Below are positions 18,801 through 26,464 of a DNA stretch of 64,000 nucleotides, piece by piece (positions within the stretch are counted from its first letter, which is position 1; each line of letters begins with the position of its first letter). A model generated the notes under the pieces. That model ran no database searches and was not told the origin of the DNA. It saw only the letters and a program-made list of their open reading frames with translations. This stretch comes from Pycnococcus provasolii (lineage: Eukaryota > Chlorophyta > Pseudoscourfieldiophyceae > Pseudoscourfieldiales). The DNA is taken from positions 496,001-560,000 of the forward strand of contig CP150555.1 of assembly GCA_049487715.1 (NCBI GenBank), read 5' to 3'. The position numbers were made by a program, and so were the translations under genes.

Positions 18801-20049
18801 CCCATCCTTGGTAGTACGGACGGTATTGGCTCGGAATCGGGCTCGTGATTTCAAGCAAGATGGTGTCGCTCGGTCGATCCGCGAACAGCAGACGCGCACC
18901 CTGCACAAACTCGTCGAAGCGGCGCGGTGCGGCGAAGCGGCTGCACTCACGCTCGTAATTGAAGAGGAATCCCCAGTAGTCGACGCTCTGCCCGCCCGAG
19001 TCGCCGAGGCAGTGGTGCGCGGTGATGACGTACTGCTTCGTGCTATCCTGCGTGTTGAGCAGTGTTCCCGTGCACACAGCCTGTCCGCTCGTGCCTCCCG
19101 TGAGAATTTGAACGACGGCACGCCTCTCCTTGTCAAAGCTGTCGCCGAGCTGGCACGTGATGTCGTTGTTGCACAGTCCACTGTCTCCGTGAGGACCCTT
19201 CGCGATCACCCCGTCCTGGTCGTCCGTGATGTTGTAGACATCCTGCAGACGCGGTACCATCGACATCGACGTCGACATCTCCCCCGTCGTCGACGAAGCG
19301 CTGCGCACGCTCACGTCGCGGAATCCCTGCATAACGCTCGTGATGTGCAAGCGCATCGGCGGATCGTGGCTGAATCGTTCGTAGTACTCGATCGTCACGC
19401 GGTCGCCGTGGATGGGCGGCGTGACAAACTTGCGATCAGGGCGAATGTCGTCGTGCGTGTAGTACAGCGTCGTCCCTTCGTTGCTGTAGATGAACAGGTC
19501 GCACGCGCCATCGGTGCACTGTGGGATGTAAAACATGCTGAAGTGGAGCGTGAGCGACGTAGCCTGTGGTGCATCAATCACCATCTTCCAGATGTGTGCG
19601 CCGTCAAACAGCTGGTAGTGCGTTCCGTTGTCCTTCGACCCCACGCCGTTCGGTCCAATTTCCAGAGGCACGCCGTACGCCATCGGTGGCTTAGACGCGC
19701 CACGCACGTACGTTCCCTCCTGTCCGTTCGTCGCCTCGACACCTCCACTCGCGGACGACGCCTCCTCGAGCTCCGTGCGCCTCGCCATGTCGTTCTCAAT
19801 TTCACGCGCATTCGACTCCAGCAAGGTATTGTCCCACGTGGCGAGTTGAATTTTGTCAGGTGGCGTGGTAACTCCGTTGACGACCGATTTGATCATGGTA
19901 TCCGTTCTTGGTGCGACGGGCGAGTTGGCCATGACTGGTTCGTTCATGTCCGCCGCAAAAGTGAGCGTGGCTTGTGATGATGCGAGCAGCATGACGATAA
20001 GGGAAATAGCGGCTGACATCACAGCAGCAGAGTTCTTCTTCATCATCAT
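15829..20049 (-). CDS. Secreted fusion of lysyl-endopeptidase-like serine protease and M14B carboxypeptidase
   Basis: The protein has 1,406 residues with a signal peptide (hydrophobic residues 12-33, AxA-like end). Residues 130-235 form a beta-rich prodomain-like part. Residues 305-530 are an S1-type protease like bacterial lysyl endopeptidases: ITAHHC (His346), SDTILLEI (Asp395), RGSSGCGL (Ser478). Residues 720-845 look like a pre-peptidase C-terminal (PPC) domain. Residues 890-1180 are an M14 carboxypeptidase: GGVHGDE (His957, Glu960), VDLNRDFP, LHAG (His1072) and ELTIEVSDTKAP (catalytic Glu1154); the last string is typical of subfamily M14B. A transthyretin-like domain (1188-1250) follows, as in M14B enzymes. 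All catalytic residues are present. M14B enzymes often remove C-terminal Lys/Arg, the ends a Lys-specific endopeptidase creates, so the two activities may work in series outside the cell. Substrate is unknown. Confidence 0.85.
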   Translation of the reverse strand: MMMKKNSAAVMSAAISLIVMLLASSQATLTFAADMNEPVMANSPVAPRTDTMIKSVVNGVTTPPDKIQLATWDNTLLESNAREIENDMARRTELEEASSASGGVEATNGQEGTYVRGASKPPMAYGVPLEIGPNGVGSKDNGTHYQLFDGAHIWKMVIDAPQATSLTLHFSMFYIPQCTDGACDLFIYSNEGTTLYYTHDDIRPDRKFVTPPIHGDRVTIEYYERFSHDPPMRLHITSVMQGFRDVSVRSASSTTGEMSTSMSMVPRLQDVYNITDDQDGVIAKGPHGDSGLCNNDITCQLGDSFDKERRAVVQILTGGTSGQAVCTGTLLNTQDSTKQYVITAHHCLGDSGGQSVDYWGFLFNYERECSRFAAPRRFDEFVQGARLLFADRPSDTILLEITSPIPSQYRPYYQGWDAEVDNMPQSSFAIHHPSGDYKKISHDRHRSSLTTCTFCGRVPNTHFLVSGWDDGTTERGSSGCGLLDATTRRLVAVLSGGSASCPDNNGYDFFGRLSRAYDSGLGRWLMPVNTGVRKMDARDGSSTYAVNSVASSTPAMTADRLLALSPDGSGAGVVTTEGGSAGLVQVKLNAWPEGARTVEVIVATSDTTEGQVSCMGMAGGLVLSDTSVRLSDESTLAAQLGGTTFSERCTLRFTSSTYTMPQAVRVVPMRDGTRDGDMLYSITFTVRLDPSSMVVAGVRTLPAQNIDEDDREGESLRSAIDVPSPIPSWGWQTRGSTSGYRNKYSSKKCELGTESPDIVYRYVPATNEYLDADVCQFSSYDTTLYIFEGNESNEVGCNDDGGSAACGRYRSALSDIPLTAGRTYYIVVDGYAGSQGLFALTLRTRARQGGGGQVLAAALPSSSPPAAAVAAPVPQAPPLATTNVPSVASNAYHGYAAVTRALALIARRHPETAKLYSIGRSALGRDLWVLQVTTNNNNNNNNNEARLPRIRLVGGVHGDEPSSVEVLLRFADRLATSDEYEKLRSSAVVDVLVSANPDGLESRTRANGRGVDLNRDFPLRDFNDDSASARAFARMTPAQVASKCSQDNRAPETCALLKWARARSHRAGLSLHAGALVVNTPWDACGTPRGMACTSPDDALYLSLGRAYANEHGAMASSRQFAGGVTNGAAWYPASGTLQDALYASTGALELTIEVSDTKAPSAHQLDRMAADHERALSGFVMRAAGASGALAGRVVDAATNAGIPGAVVTVNNGVPILVGDDGTYHKALLPGDYSVRVSAPGYAPGTRTVRVIGPVSQYAIALPIATADFALGKVSSVEVESSGEMGVEVQGTCRSLTVRVTNATPNGRVVIARGPGGRAGGSVSFPTELRSQMDNCAWVRSAVGRVRGDGGVDRIGFKVVTAGADGSVSVNQWPARARWACRRMRIQVVDLASCENSGGKSLVIE

Positions 20050-21016
20050 CCTGAAGAGCAGCGGCAGCGTGTTGCGTGTTTTGTTGACTCCACACTCTCA
20101 CCTCGAGAGGCACGGCGCCAGTGATGATTGATCGTATTATGCGTGTTGACTTGAGGCTTGCAAACACCACCCATCCTTCTTTCAAGTTCTTCTTCTTCAT
20201 TGTATTGTATTGCTTGCGTTCAACTGCGAGCAGTCCACTACTACATACATCGAAAGCCTACTATATTGACCAAAAAAAACTGTGCACACCACCAAGCCCG
20301 GGGCAGTAGCCCAACTAAGAAGAGATTGGCATGTTCAAGAAAGCATGAAAAAACAAAACACCTGGTACCTAAGGGTAAAGCTTTCACTGCTTCAGGACTC
20401 AGGTGGTGTCATGGAAGCCTGCAAAGAAAGAAAAGTTGACCGAACCAAGCATTTCATTTCATTTCAATGAAACAAGGCAAGTTTCAAGGTGGAGGAGGAG
20501 GAGGGACAGTCCACCCACGAGATTCGACATGGCACACAAAATAAATGGCTGCACGAGGGCATTGATTTCGGCTGCTGCTGGTGGGGTTATTAGAATCTTC
20601 GAACGCCCCCCCAAAGGCAAAGGTCACGCAAAACTCCACACCACAAGGGATGGATCCGTCCGAGAAAAATGCTACTAATTAATAGTCGGAAAAAACCCTC
20701 TGTCTGTGGGGATCCGTCTCTGTCCACTATCCGCGGGGGGGAAACCCCTTTTTGCTTTTGTCCTGAATTCCTGGTGGAATCCTCCCCTTTCCCTTTCCAT
20801 TTCATTTCAGGGTTTAGTTGTCCCTGTTTTACAGTTTAGCCACCCTGCTGGTCGAATCAGGTTTTTCCATTCCAGGGTGATTATTCGGGTTCTGGGAAGG
20901 CGCATGCATTCAAGAAACACAAGAAGTTTCCTTCTTGGACCGTTGGAAGAAGATTGGTTTTGTTGTTCCATTTTAATTTTAATTCACAAATCCTCAGCAG
21001 GCTCATCATCAATTCA
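20050..21016. other. Intergenic region, no supported gene
   Basis: The region lies upstream of the protease fusion. Only short frames with no recognisable domain occur. A duplicated 'catttcattt' sits near 20450-20463 and another near 20797. Confidence 0.4.
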
Positions 21017-21376
21017 TCATGGTGGATGATGATGGCGCTCTTCTGACTGAGGATGCTGCGTCCTCACTCTCCAATCTCCATCACAGTTACTAGTTGACAA
21101 ATGTATGGTGGTGGTGTGCGCCGAAACATAAGGATAGGTAGCAGATCGGATGATGAACTGAAGAATCCGCGAAGGCGAATGACGCAGCTCTTCTTCAAGC
21201 TTTTCCTCGTGCTCTTGGCGCAGCCGTTCGTGTGCAAGGTCCCGCTCGTGTTCCCGCACGTGCGATTCGCGTTGTAACCTCTTCCACTCTTGCAACTCCA
21301 GCTCTTCCAATTCAAGGACTCTTTCGAGTTCACGTTGTTCACCTTGTCCTGGTGTTGGCATGCACGACTCGCTCAC
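21017..21376 (-). CDS. Possible small coiled-coil protein
   Basis: A 119-codon frame begins MSESCMPTPGQGEQ and continues with a strongly charged heptad-like helix (RVLELEELELQEWKRLQRES and following, to about residue 67), then a His/Thr-rich tail. Composition supports coding, but no homologue is recognised, and the tail may be read-through into non-coding DNA. It diverges from the fragment at 21498-21905. Confidence 0.35.
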   Translation of the reverse strand: MSESCMPTPGQGEQRELERVLELEELELQEWKRLQRESHVREHERDLAHERLRQEHEEKLEEELRHSPSRILQFIIRSATYPYVSAHTTTIHLSTSNCDGDWRVRTQHPQSEERHHHPP

Positions 21377-21497
21377 TTACTTTTGAGCACAGTTACGAAC
21401 GATTTGTGTATGTTTTGAAAAGAACGTTAGTGTTTGTTTGGTTTAACCGTATTCGCACTCCCCACTCCTCACTCCCCACTCCTCCCCTAACGACATA

Positions 21498-21905
21498 GGT
21501 GTAGCGGGAAGTTACCGCCGGCGGTGGAATTCATCAGATATCGTCAATGCTGTCGTACAGTTCGTGGGTAAGACAGAGAATTTCGACGAGGACTGGAAAC
21601 GCATGCTCGACGACCGCGACGCCTTTATCGGATCCAAGAACAACAGTATTGTGGCCCCCTTTGCGAATGCTAAGGAGGTCGGGCGCAAAAATGCGCACAC
21701 GGGTCGAATGCATGCTGACAACTTGCTCCAGAACATGTCGCACGTGAACACAATGGATCAGCACGTGGCGGAGACGTTGTGTGCATCGCTGTTCATGGAC
21801 TTTGTGTGTCTTGGTTACGAGTTTCCGCCCGAGTGTGATCGTTTCGAGAGGGCAATCAAGACCAATCAACTAACCAGGGACGTGCCACTGCCGCTGGTAT
21901 ACTAG
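21498..21905 (+). CDS. Hypothetical protein fragment, 5' end uncertain
   Basis: The frame is open from a possible splice acceptor (cgacatag) at 21497 to a stop at 21905, reading DIVNAVVQFVGKTENFDEDW, MLDDRDAFIGSKNNSIVAPF, HADNLLQNMSHVNTMDQHV and FVCLGYEFPPECDRFE. The look is protein-like, but no suitable ATG starts it. It could be a last exon or a gene remnant. I recognise no family. Confidence 0.3.
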   Translation, partial: GVAGSYRRRWNSSDIVNAVVQFVGKTENFDEDWKRMLDDRDAFIGSKNNSIVAPFANAKEVGRKNAHTGRMHADNLLQNMSHVNTMDQHVAETLCASLFMDFVCLGYEFPPECDRFERAIKTNQLTRDVPLPLVY

Positions 21906-22376
21906 CATGCACGCGATTGCTCATTCAGTCAGTAACGGAGAAGGTTGTTTACATATCACTTACATGAAGGATGCACTTGCCGCACGTGTCACCACCGAGC
22001 ATCATCCGCATGTGCCACCCCCGTCGCTCGGCTAGAGCTTTCGTGCGTGGCGTTGCGTATGTAGCCGGCGGTCCACGAAACGAAGTGAGAAACGCATAAC
22101 CTACCCGAGCGCTCGGGAGCCGAGGCGACATGCGATCAGCGGTCCCCTCCCGCCGCACTAATCTGCGCGCCTGCCATTCGGGGTTCGGGAATTCCCCTCC
22201 GAGGTCCGGGGCTTGGCATCCTGTGCTTTTGTCGCCGCACCTCCGGGGATTTTGGATCCTCTTTTGACCGTTACTCTTCGGAAATCTGTCCGTTGTTATT
22301 TTCTTTCTTCGACTGTTTGAATTTTGAGTCACCCGTTTGCAAGTCCATTTATAGTCTAACATTTAGTAGTTGATCC
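21906..22376. other. Intergenic region upstream of glycosyltransferase
   Basis: A GC-rich block lies at 22090-22260, flanked by AT-rich DNA. No supported gene or clear repeat is seen. Confidence 0.35.
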
Positions 22377-24401
22377 ATGGCGCCTTCGCTCCCACCTCGT
22401 CGTCAGTCCTACCACCATCATCATCGTCATCATCCTGGTGGCGGCGGCAGCTCTGTCTCTCGTCGTGGTGGTGCTTCAGCTCAATCTCATCGTTTATGCG
22501 TGCTTCGGCTTGTGCGATGGTACTTTCTCAAAGACGCCTTGCTCATTGCTGCGCTTGGTTTATTCTTGGTGACAATCATACAACAAACCTCAATCATTGC
22601 GACCAACAATAAAGACGAACGCGCGCAATCTGCACCAACGACAAACTGGCAGTCACGACGTCACGTTCGAAGACTGCGTGCTCCCGTTTTCCGACAAAAT
22701 AGCACGACACGCCGTCGCGAACAAGATGGTGGGCTCGCACGCACGCACGCCAACGACAACAGTCACAACAGTGTGCCACTCAACCAACGGGATGCGACCT
22801 TGTCTCCAGATGCAAATTTTACGGCTCAATTCCCGAAAGATACGGACGACGTATCGACGAAGCATCCGAGCACGATCGTCACTGCTTACTTTGAATTCCC
22901 GTCCAAACATTCGTCCAAGGAGTATGATGCGTGGATGGCGAATATGTTGTCGTTGCAAGACGCCATGGTCATCTACACGACAGCGGACATGGTTCCAAAG
23001 ATCGAACGACTTCGTGCCCACGCCATTGATCACACAGTCGTTGTAGCAACGACGTTGGAGGACACACGAGTGGCAAAACGTTACGACGCTGCGTTTTGGA
23101 AGGCGCAACATCAGATGGATATTGAGAGACGGACTCATAAAGACGTGCGTCTCTATTTGGTTTGGAATTCAAAAAATGAATTTTTGAAACGTACGGTCGA
23201 TTCGAATCCGTTTCAATCAACCTTTTTTGCGTGGGTTGATATTGGCTACTTTCGGACCAACACGTACAATGGCCAACACATGCTTCGAACCATCCCAGCA
23301 ACGCTTCGAACGGATCAAGTGTTGATGCTGGACGTTACCTCACTCGACAAGTCTTTCCTTCGGAAAACTGGGGGGCGGAAATCCGTGGGTGGCGGATTCA
23401 TAGGTGGTTACGCGAACGGCATTGAGCTCTGGTATACCAAATATTATGCCATGTTGGACGCGCATAAACAAGAATTCATCGGCAAAGAACAGCCATGGAT
23501 GGTGAAGACGTGCGACGCCAACCCAGGATTGTGTCAATTGGTCGTACCGGATCGAAAGCACGGGAATCCGTGGTTCTACATGGCGCCGTACATGATGGGG
23601 AGCACGAACAATGCCTCTGCCGGGCGGCGGCGGCGGAGGAGGAGACGGCGGCGGCGGCGGTGGCGGCGGGCCGCTGTTGCGTATGGGTTGACTAACGACT
23701 GCGATTTCAATCTGACACAGCAAGCGTTTCGCTCGGCACGCAATACAGATTACTCACTAGGTGATACGGTCAAGTTCTACAAATCCGGTAGTGGAGACGA
23801 AAGAAGATATTTGTCTCCTAAGCGTCGAGAAAAAGTTTGTCGTCAATTCAACAGCAGCATCGCTTGCTCGTACATACGCTCGTATCGAGAGAACGGCCAA
23901 CATCCTAACATCGATGTGCTGAATGAGGTTACTCCGATGGTTGAGCCACGACCGGAAGCGGTGATGCACTTGCGGCTCGGTGACGTGGCACGATTTGGCG
24001 ACTGCTGGTCACATACTTGCGTGACTAAGGGAAGACTATACCAGTTCACGAAAGATGATTACGACACCATCCGCGATGAACTAAAAAACCTTACCACAAT
24101 TACCATTGTGGCGAACCCGACTCATAGAGGAGGAGGCAACAAGACGACGATGTCAGAGATTTACCTCAACAACGTAATGGGATACTTGAGAAGCCTCGGT
24201 GTGTGTCCAGTGTACCGCGGCATCAGGGATGCGGACGACGATTTCGCCTTTGCCTCCAGTGCCAAGGTGCTTGTGCGAGGAGGAGGGGGTTACGCTACAT
24301 TCATGGCAGATCTTGTGAGAAAGCGAGGTGGCAAGGTGCTCATGCCAAATATGACCGCCAAAATGTGGCCTCAAGGACCCGTCAAAACTCTTCAAGGCTG
24401 A
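22377..24401 (+). CDS. Type II membrane glycosyltransferase: HtrL/YibB domain fused to an HxRxGD fucosyltransferase-like domain
   Basis: The protein has 674 residues from ATG 22377. A His/Gly-rich cytosolic start precedes one hydrophobic anchor (FLKDALLIAALGLFLVTII), then a stem. Residues about 160-405 match the HtrL/YibB family (PF09612-like): STIVTAYFEF, AFWKAQHQMDIE, LYLVWNSKNEF, FFAWVDIGYFR. A run of about 12 Arg coded by a (CGG)n-like tract at 23628-23672 links to a second domain (about 435-670) with VMHLRLGDV (HxRxGD, the GDP-fucose-binding motif type of GT11/GT65-like fucosyltransferases) and a GGGGYATFMADL segment. It is probably a Golgi enzyme with two transferase modules. Substrate is unknown. 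A truncated copy lies downstream. Confidence 0.75.
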   Translation: MAPSLPPRRQSYHHHHRHHPGGGGSSVSRRGGASAQSHRLCVLRLVRWYFLKDALLIAALGLFLVTIIQQTSIIATNNKDERAQSAPTTNWQSRRHVRRLRAPVFRQNSTTRRREQDGGLARTHANDNSHNSVPLNQRDATLSPDANFTAQFPKDTDDVSTKHPSTIVTAYFEFPSKHSSKEYDAWMANMLSLQDAMVIYTTADMVPKIERLRAHAIDHTVVVATTLEDTRVAKRYDAAFWKAQHQMDIERRTHKDVRLYLVWNSKNEFLKRTVDSNPFQSTFFAWVDIGYFRTNTYNGQHMLRTIPATLRTDQVLMLDVTSLDKSFLRKTGGRKSVGGGFIGGYANGIELWYTKYYAMLDAHKQEFIGKEQPWMVKTCDANPGLCQLVVPDRKHGNPWFYMAPYMMGSTNNASAGRRRRRRRRRRRRWRRAAVAYGLTNDCDFNLTQQAFRSARNTDYSLGDTVKFYKSGSGDERRYLSPKRREKVCRQFNSSIACSYIRSYRENGQHPNIDVLNEVTPMVEPRPEAVMHLRLGDVARFGDCWSHTCVTKGRLYQFTKDDYDTIRDELKNLTTITIVANPTHRGGGNKTTMSEIYLNNVMGYLRSLGVCPVYRGIRDADDDFAFASSAKVLVRGGGGYATFMADLVRKRGGKVLMPNMTAKMWPQGPVKTLQG

Positions 24402-24760
24402 CTGACGACGAGCAGTCATCATTTTTGACGCACTAGTGTTGCGATCCATCCAGTCACCACTTGCTTGAAGTTACCACACACAACATCAGTTTGTTTGTGT
24501 TTGGTTTTGTGTGTAATCTTCAATCAACAACATCATATAATTTCAACTACAACAGTCGAATCATCAAAAACATCAAAATCACCTTTCCCTCCCGCCAAAG
24601 ATTTCGATTTCCGATTTGTTCACCCCGAACCCAACCCCGGTCGAAGTTTTCGAATAACGCCGCATTCGTGCGTTACACGTTACACATCGTCGCATAACGC
24701 ACGAATATAACAAACGCGCGCACACAACTGTTGCTAGTGCTCTTCACGCGTAAACACGTC
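24395..24760. repeat. Shared 3' flank, copy A, then short intergenic
   Basis: The segment from 24398 (ctgactgacgacgagcag...) to about 24590 is nearly identical to 25947-26137 and related to 40130-40485. The remainder to 24760 is AT-rich, unshared sequence upstream of the second glycosyltransferase copy. Confidence 0.8.
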
Positions 24761-25943
24761 ATGCGACCGAAATCGAATCCTGACACTGACGGTGGTGGTG
24801 GTGGTCGTCGTCGTCGCCCGCGTAGAACAGCCTGGTGTGCGTCGATCCTTCTCGTCGTCACCACGCTCGTCGCGCTGAACACTGTCGGCGTGATTCTGAG
24901 AAGTGCCCCGGAAAGGGAGACGACGGATCAAACGAATCGTCGTCAAATGATGGCGAGGTTCTACCGGGGTGATCCTTTTCCGACAAAATAGCACGACACG
25001 CCGTCGCGAACAAGATGGTGGGCTCGCACGCACGCACGCCAACGACAACAGTCACAACAGTGTGCCACTCAACCAACGGGATGCGACCTTGTCTCCAGAT
25101 GCAAATTTTACGGCTCAATTCCCGAAAGATACGGACGACGTATCGACGAAGCATCCGAGCACGATCGTCACTGCTTACTTTGAATTCCCGTCCAAACATT
25201 CGTCCAAGGAGTATGATGCGTGGATGGCCAACATGTTGTCGTTGCAAGACGCCATGGTCATCTACACGACAGCGGACATGGTTCCAAAGATCGAACGACT
25301 TCGTGCCCACGCCATTGATCACACAGTCGTTGTAGCAACGACGTTGGAGGACACACGAGTGGCTAAACGTTACGACGCTGCGTTTTGGAAGGCGCAACAT
25401 CAGATGGATATTGAGAGACGGACTCATAAAGACGTGCGTCTGTATTGGGTTTGGAATTCAAAAAATGAATTTTTGAAACGTACGGTCGATTCGAATCCGT
25501 TTCAATCAACCTTTTTTGCGTGGGTTGATATTGGCTACTTTCGGACCAACACGTACAATGGCCAACACATGCTTCGAACCATCCCAGCAACGCTTCGAAC
25601 GGATCAAGTGTTGATGCTGGACGTTACCTCACTCGACAAGTCTTTCCTTCGGAAAACTGGGGGGCGGAAATCCGTGGGTGGCGGATTCATAGGTGGTTAC
25701 GCGAACGGCATTGAGCTCTGGTATACCAAATATTATGCCATGTTGGACGCGCATAAACAAGAATTCATCGGCAAAGAACAGCCATGGATGGTGAAGACGT
25801 GCGACGCCAACCCAGGATTGTGTCAATTGGTCGTACCGGATCGAAAGCACGGGAATCCGTGGTTCTACATGGCGCCGTACATGATGCCAAATATGACCGC
25901 CAAAATGTGGCCTCAAGGACCCGTCAAAACTCTTCCTGGATGA
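24761..25943 (+). pseudogene. Chimeric, truncated copy of the HtrL/YibB glycosyltransferase
   Basis: From 24976 to 25886 the DNA matches 22687-23597 without any indel and with only a few substitutions (for example LYWVWN for LYLVWN). The 5' part (24761-24975) is unrelated to the first copy and codes a new type II start, MRPKSNPD...TAWCASILLVVTTLVALNT. The two parts join out of frame: the new N-terminus stops at TAG 24989-24991, while the duplicated body is open in another frame from 24969. The 3' end is an internal deletion joining tacatgatg to ccaaatatgacc, removing the whole HxRxGD domain; the body then ends at TGA 25941-25943. It is a pseudogene, unless translation starts inside or frameshifts. 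Confidence 0.8.
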
Positions 25944-26218
25944 CCCGCTGACTGACGACGAGCAGTCATCATTTTTGACGCACTAGTGTTGCGATCCATC
26001 CAGTCACCACTTGCTTGAAGTTACCACACACAACATCAGTTTGTTTGTGTTTGGTTTTGTGTGTAATCTTCAATCAACAACTTGGATCTAATTTCAACTA
26101 CAGCAGTCGAATCATCAAAAACATCAAAATCACCTCCTCTTCTTTGTTTTCATTTGTCTTTGCAGCACCCTAGCTAGACACCGCACCTTAAGCAGTACCT
26201 TCTTCTTCTTCTTAAACA
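25937..26218. repeat. Shared 3' flank, copy B
   Basis: The segment starting tggatgacccgctgactgac matches the DNA downstream of the 39-40 kb gene (from 40121) and, more closely, copy A at 24398-24590. Copies A and B both lack about 155 bp present at 40195-40349. Copy B alone continues into an aconitase gene tail. Confidence 0.85.
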
Positions 26219-26341
26219 GTTAGATCCGTCACAACCGTCTGCAAAATGCCTCCTCCATTCCGGAAGTACCCACCAACCTCAGGCATGGTGTCGATGCGAA
26301 GCTTCGTGTCGAACGTCGTGTTCACGCCGTCAGGCGCCGCC
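26219..26341 (-). pseudogene. Aconitase 3'-end fragment
   Basis: Read on the minus strand, this codes the last ~40 residues of aconitase ([20 protein letters not shown]...ILQTVV.DLTV) and matches the true gene end at 40562-40685. Two whole-codon insertions add one Gly each, and one Arg is replaced by Thr. It ends abruptly at 26341 in AT-rich DNA. It is a duplicated gene tail, not a gene. Confidence 0.9.
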
Positions 26342-26464
26342 TAATTATATATACATCATATACATTAATAATAGAAGGATTGTGGGCTGAAGACGCGTGG
26401 ACGAAAGCGACGAAGTAAGTAAAAATACATTCCATTACTGAGTTCTATGCCGCGCGGAACCACC

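Noticed and set aside
18664-19977. 437-codon open frame antisense to the protease fusion
   Set aside because: The other strand contains intact catalytic motifs; this frame has no recognisable motif.
24950-24995. A small intron that would restore the frame of the chimeric glycosyltransferase copy
   Set aside because: The only GT...AG pair here would give an intron of about 40 bases with no branch-site signal, shorter than the introns seen elsewhere in the window.
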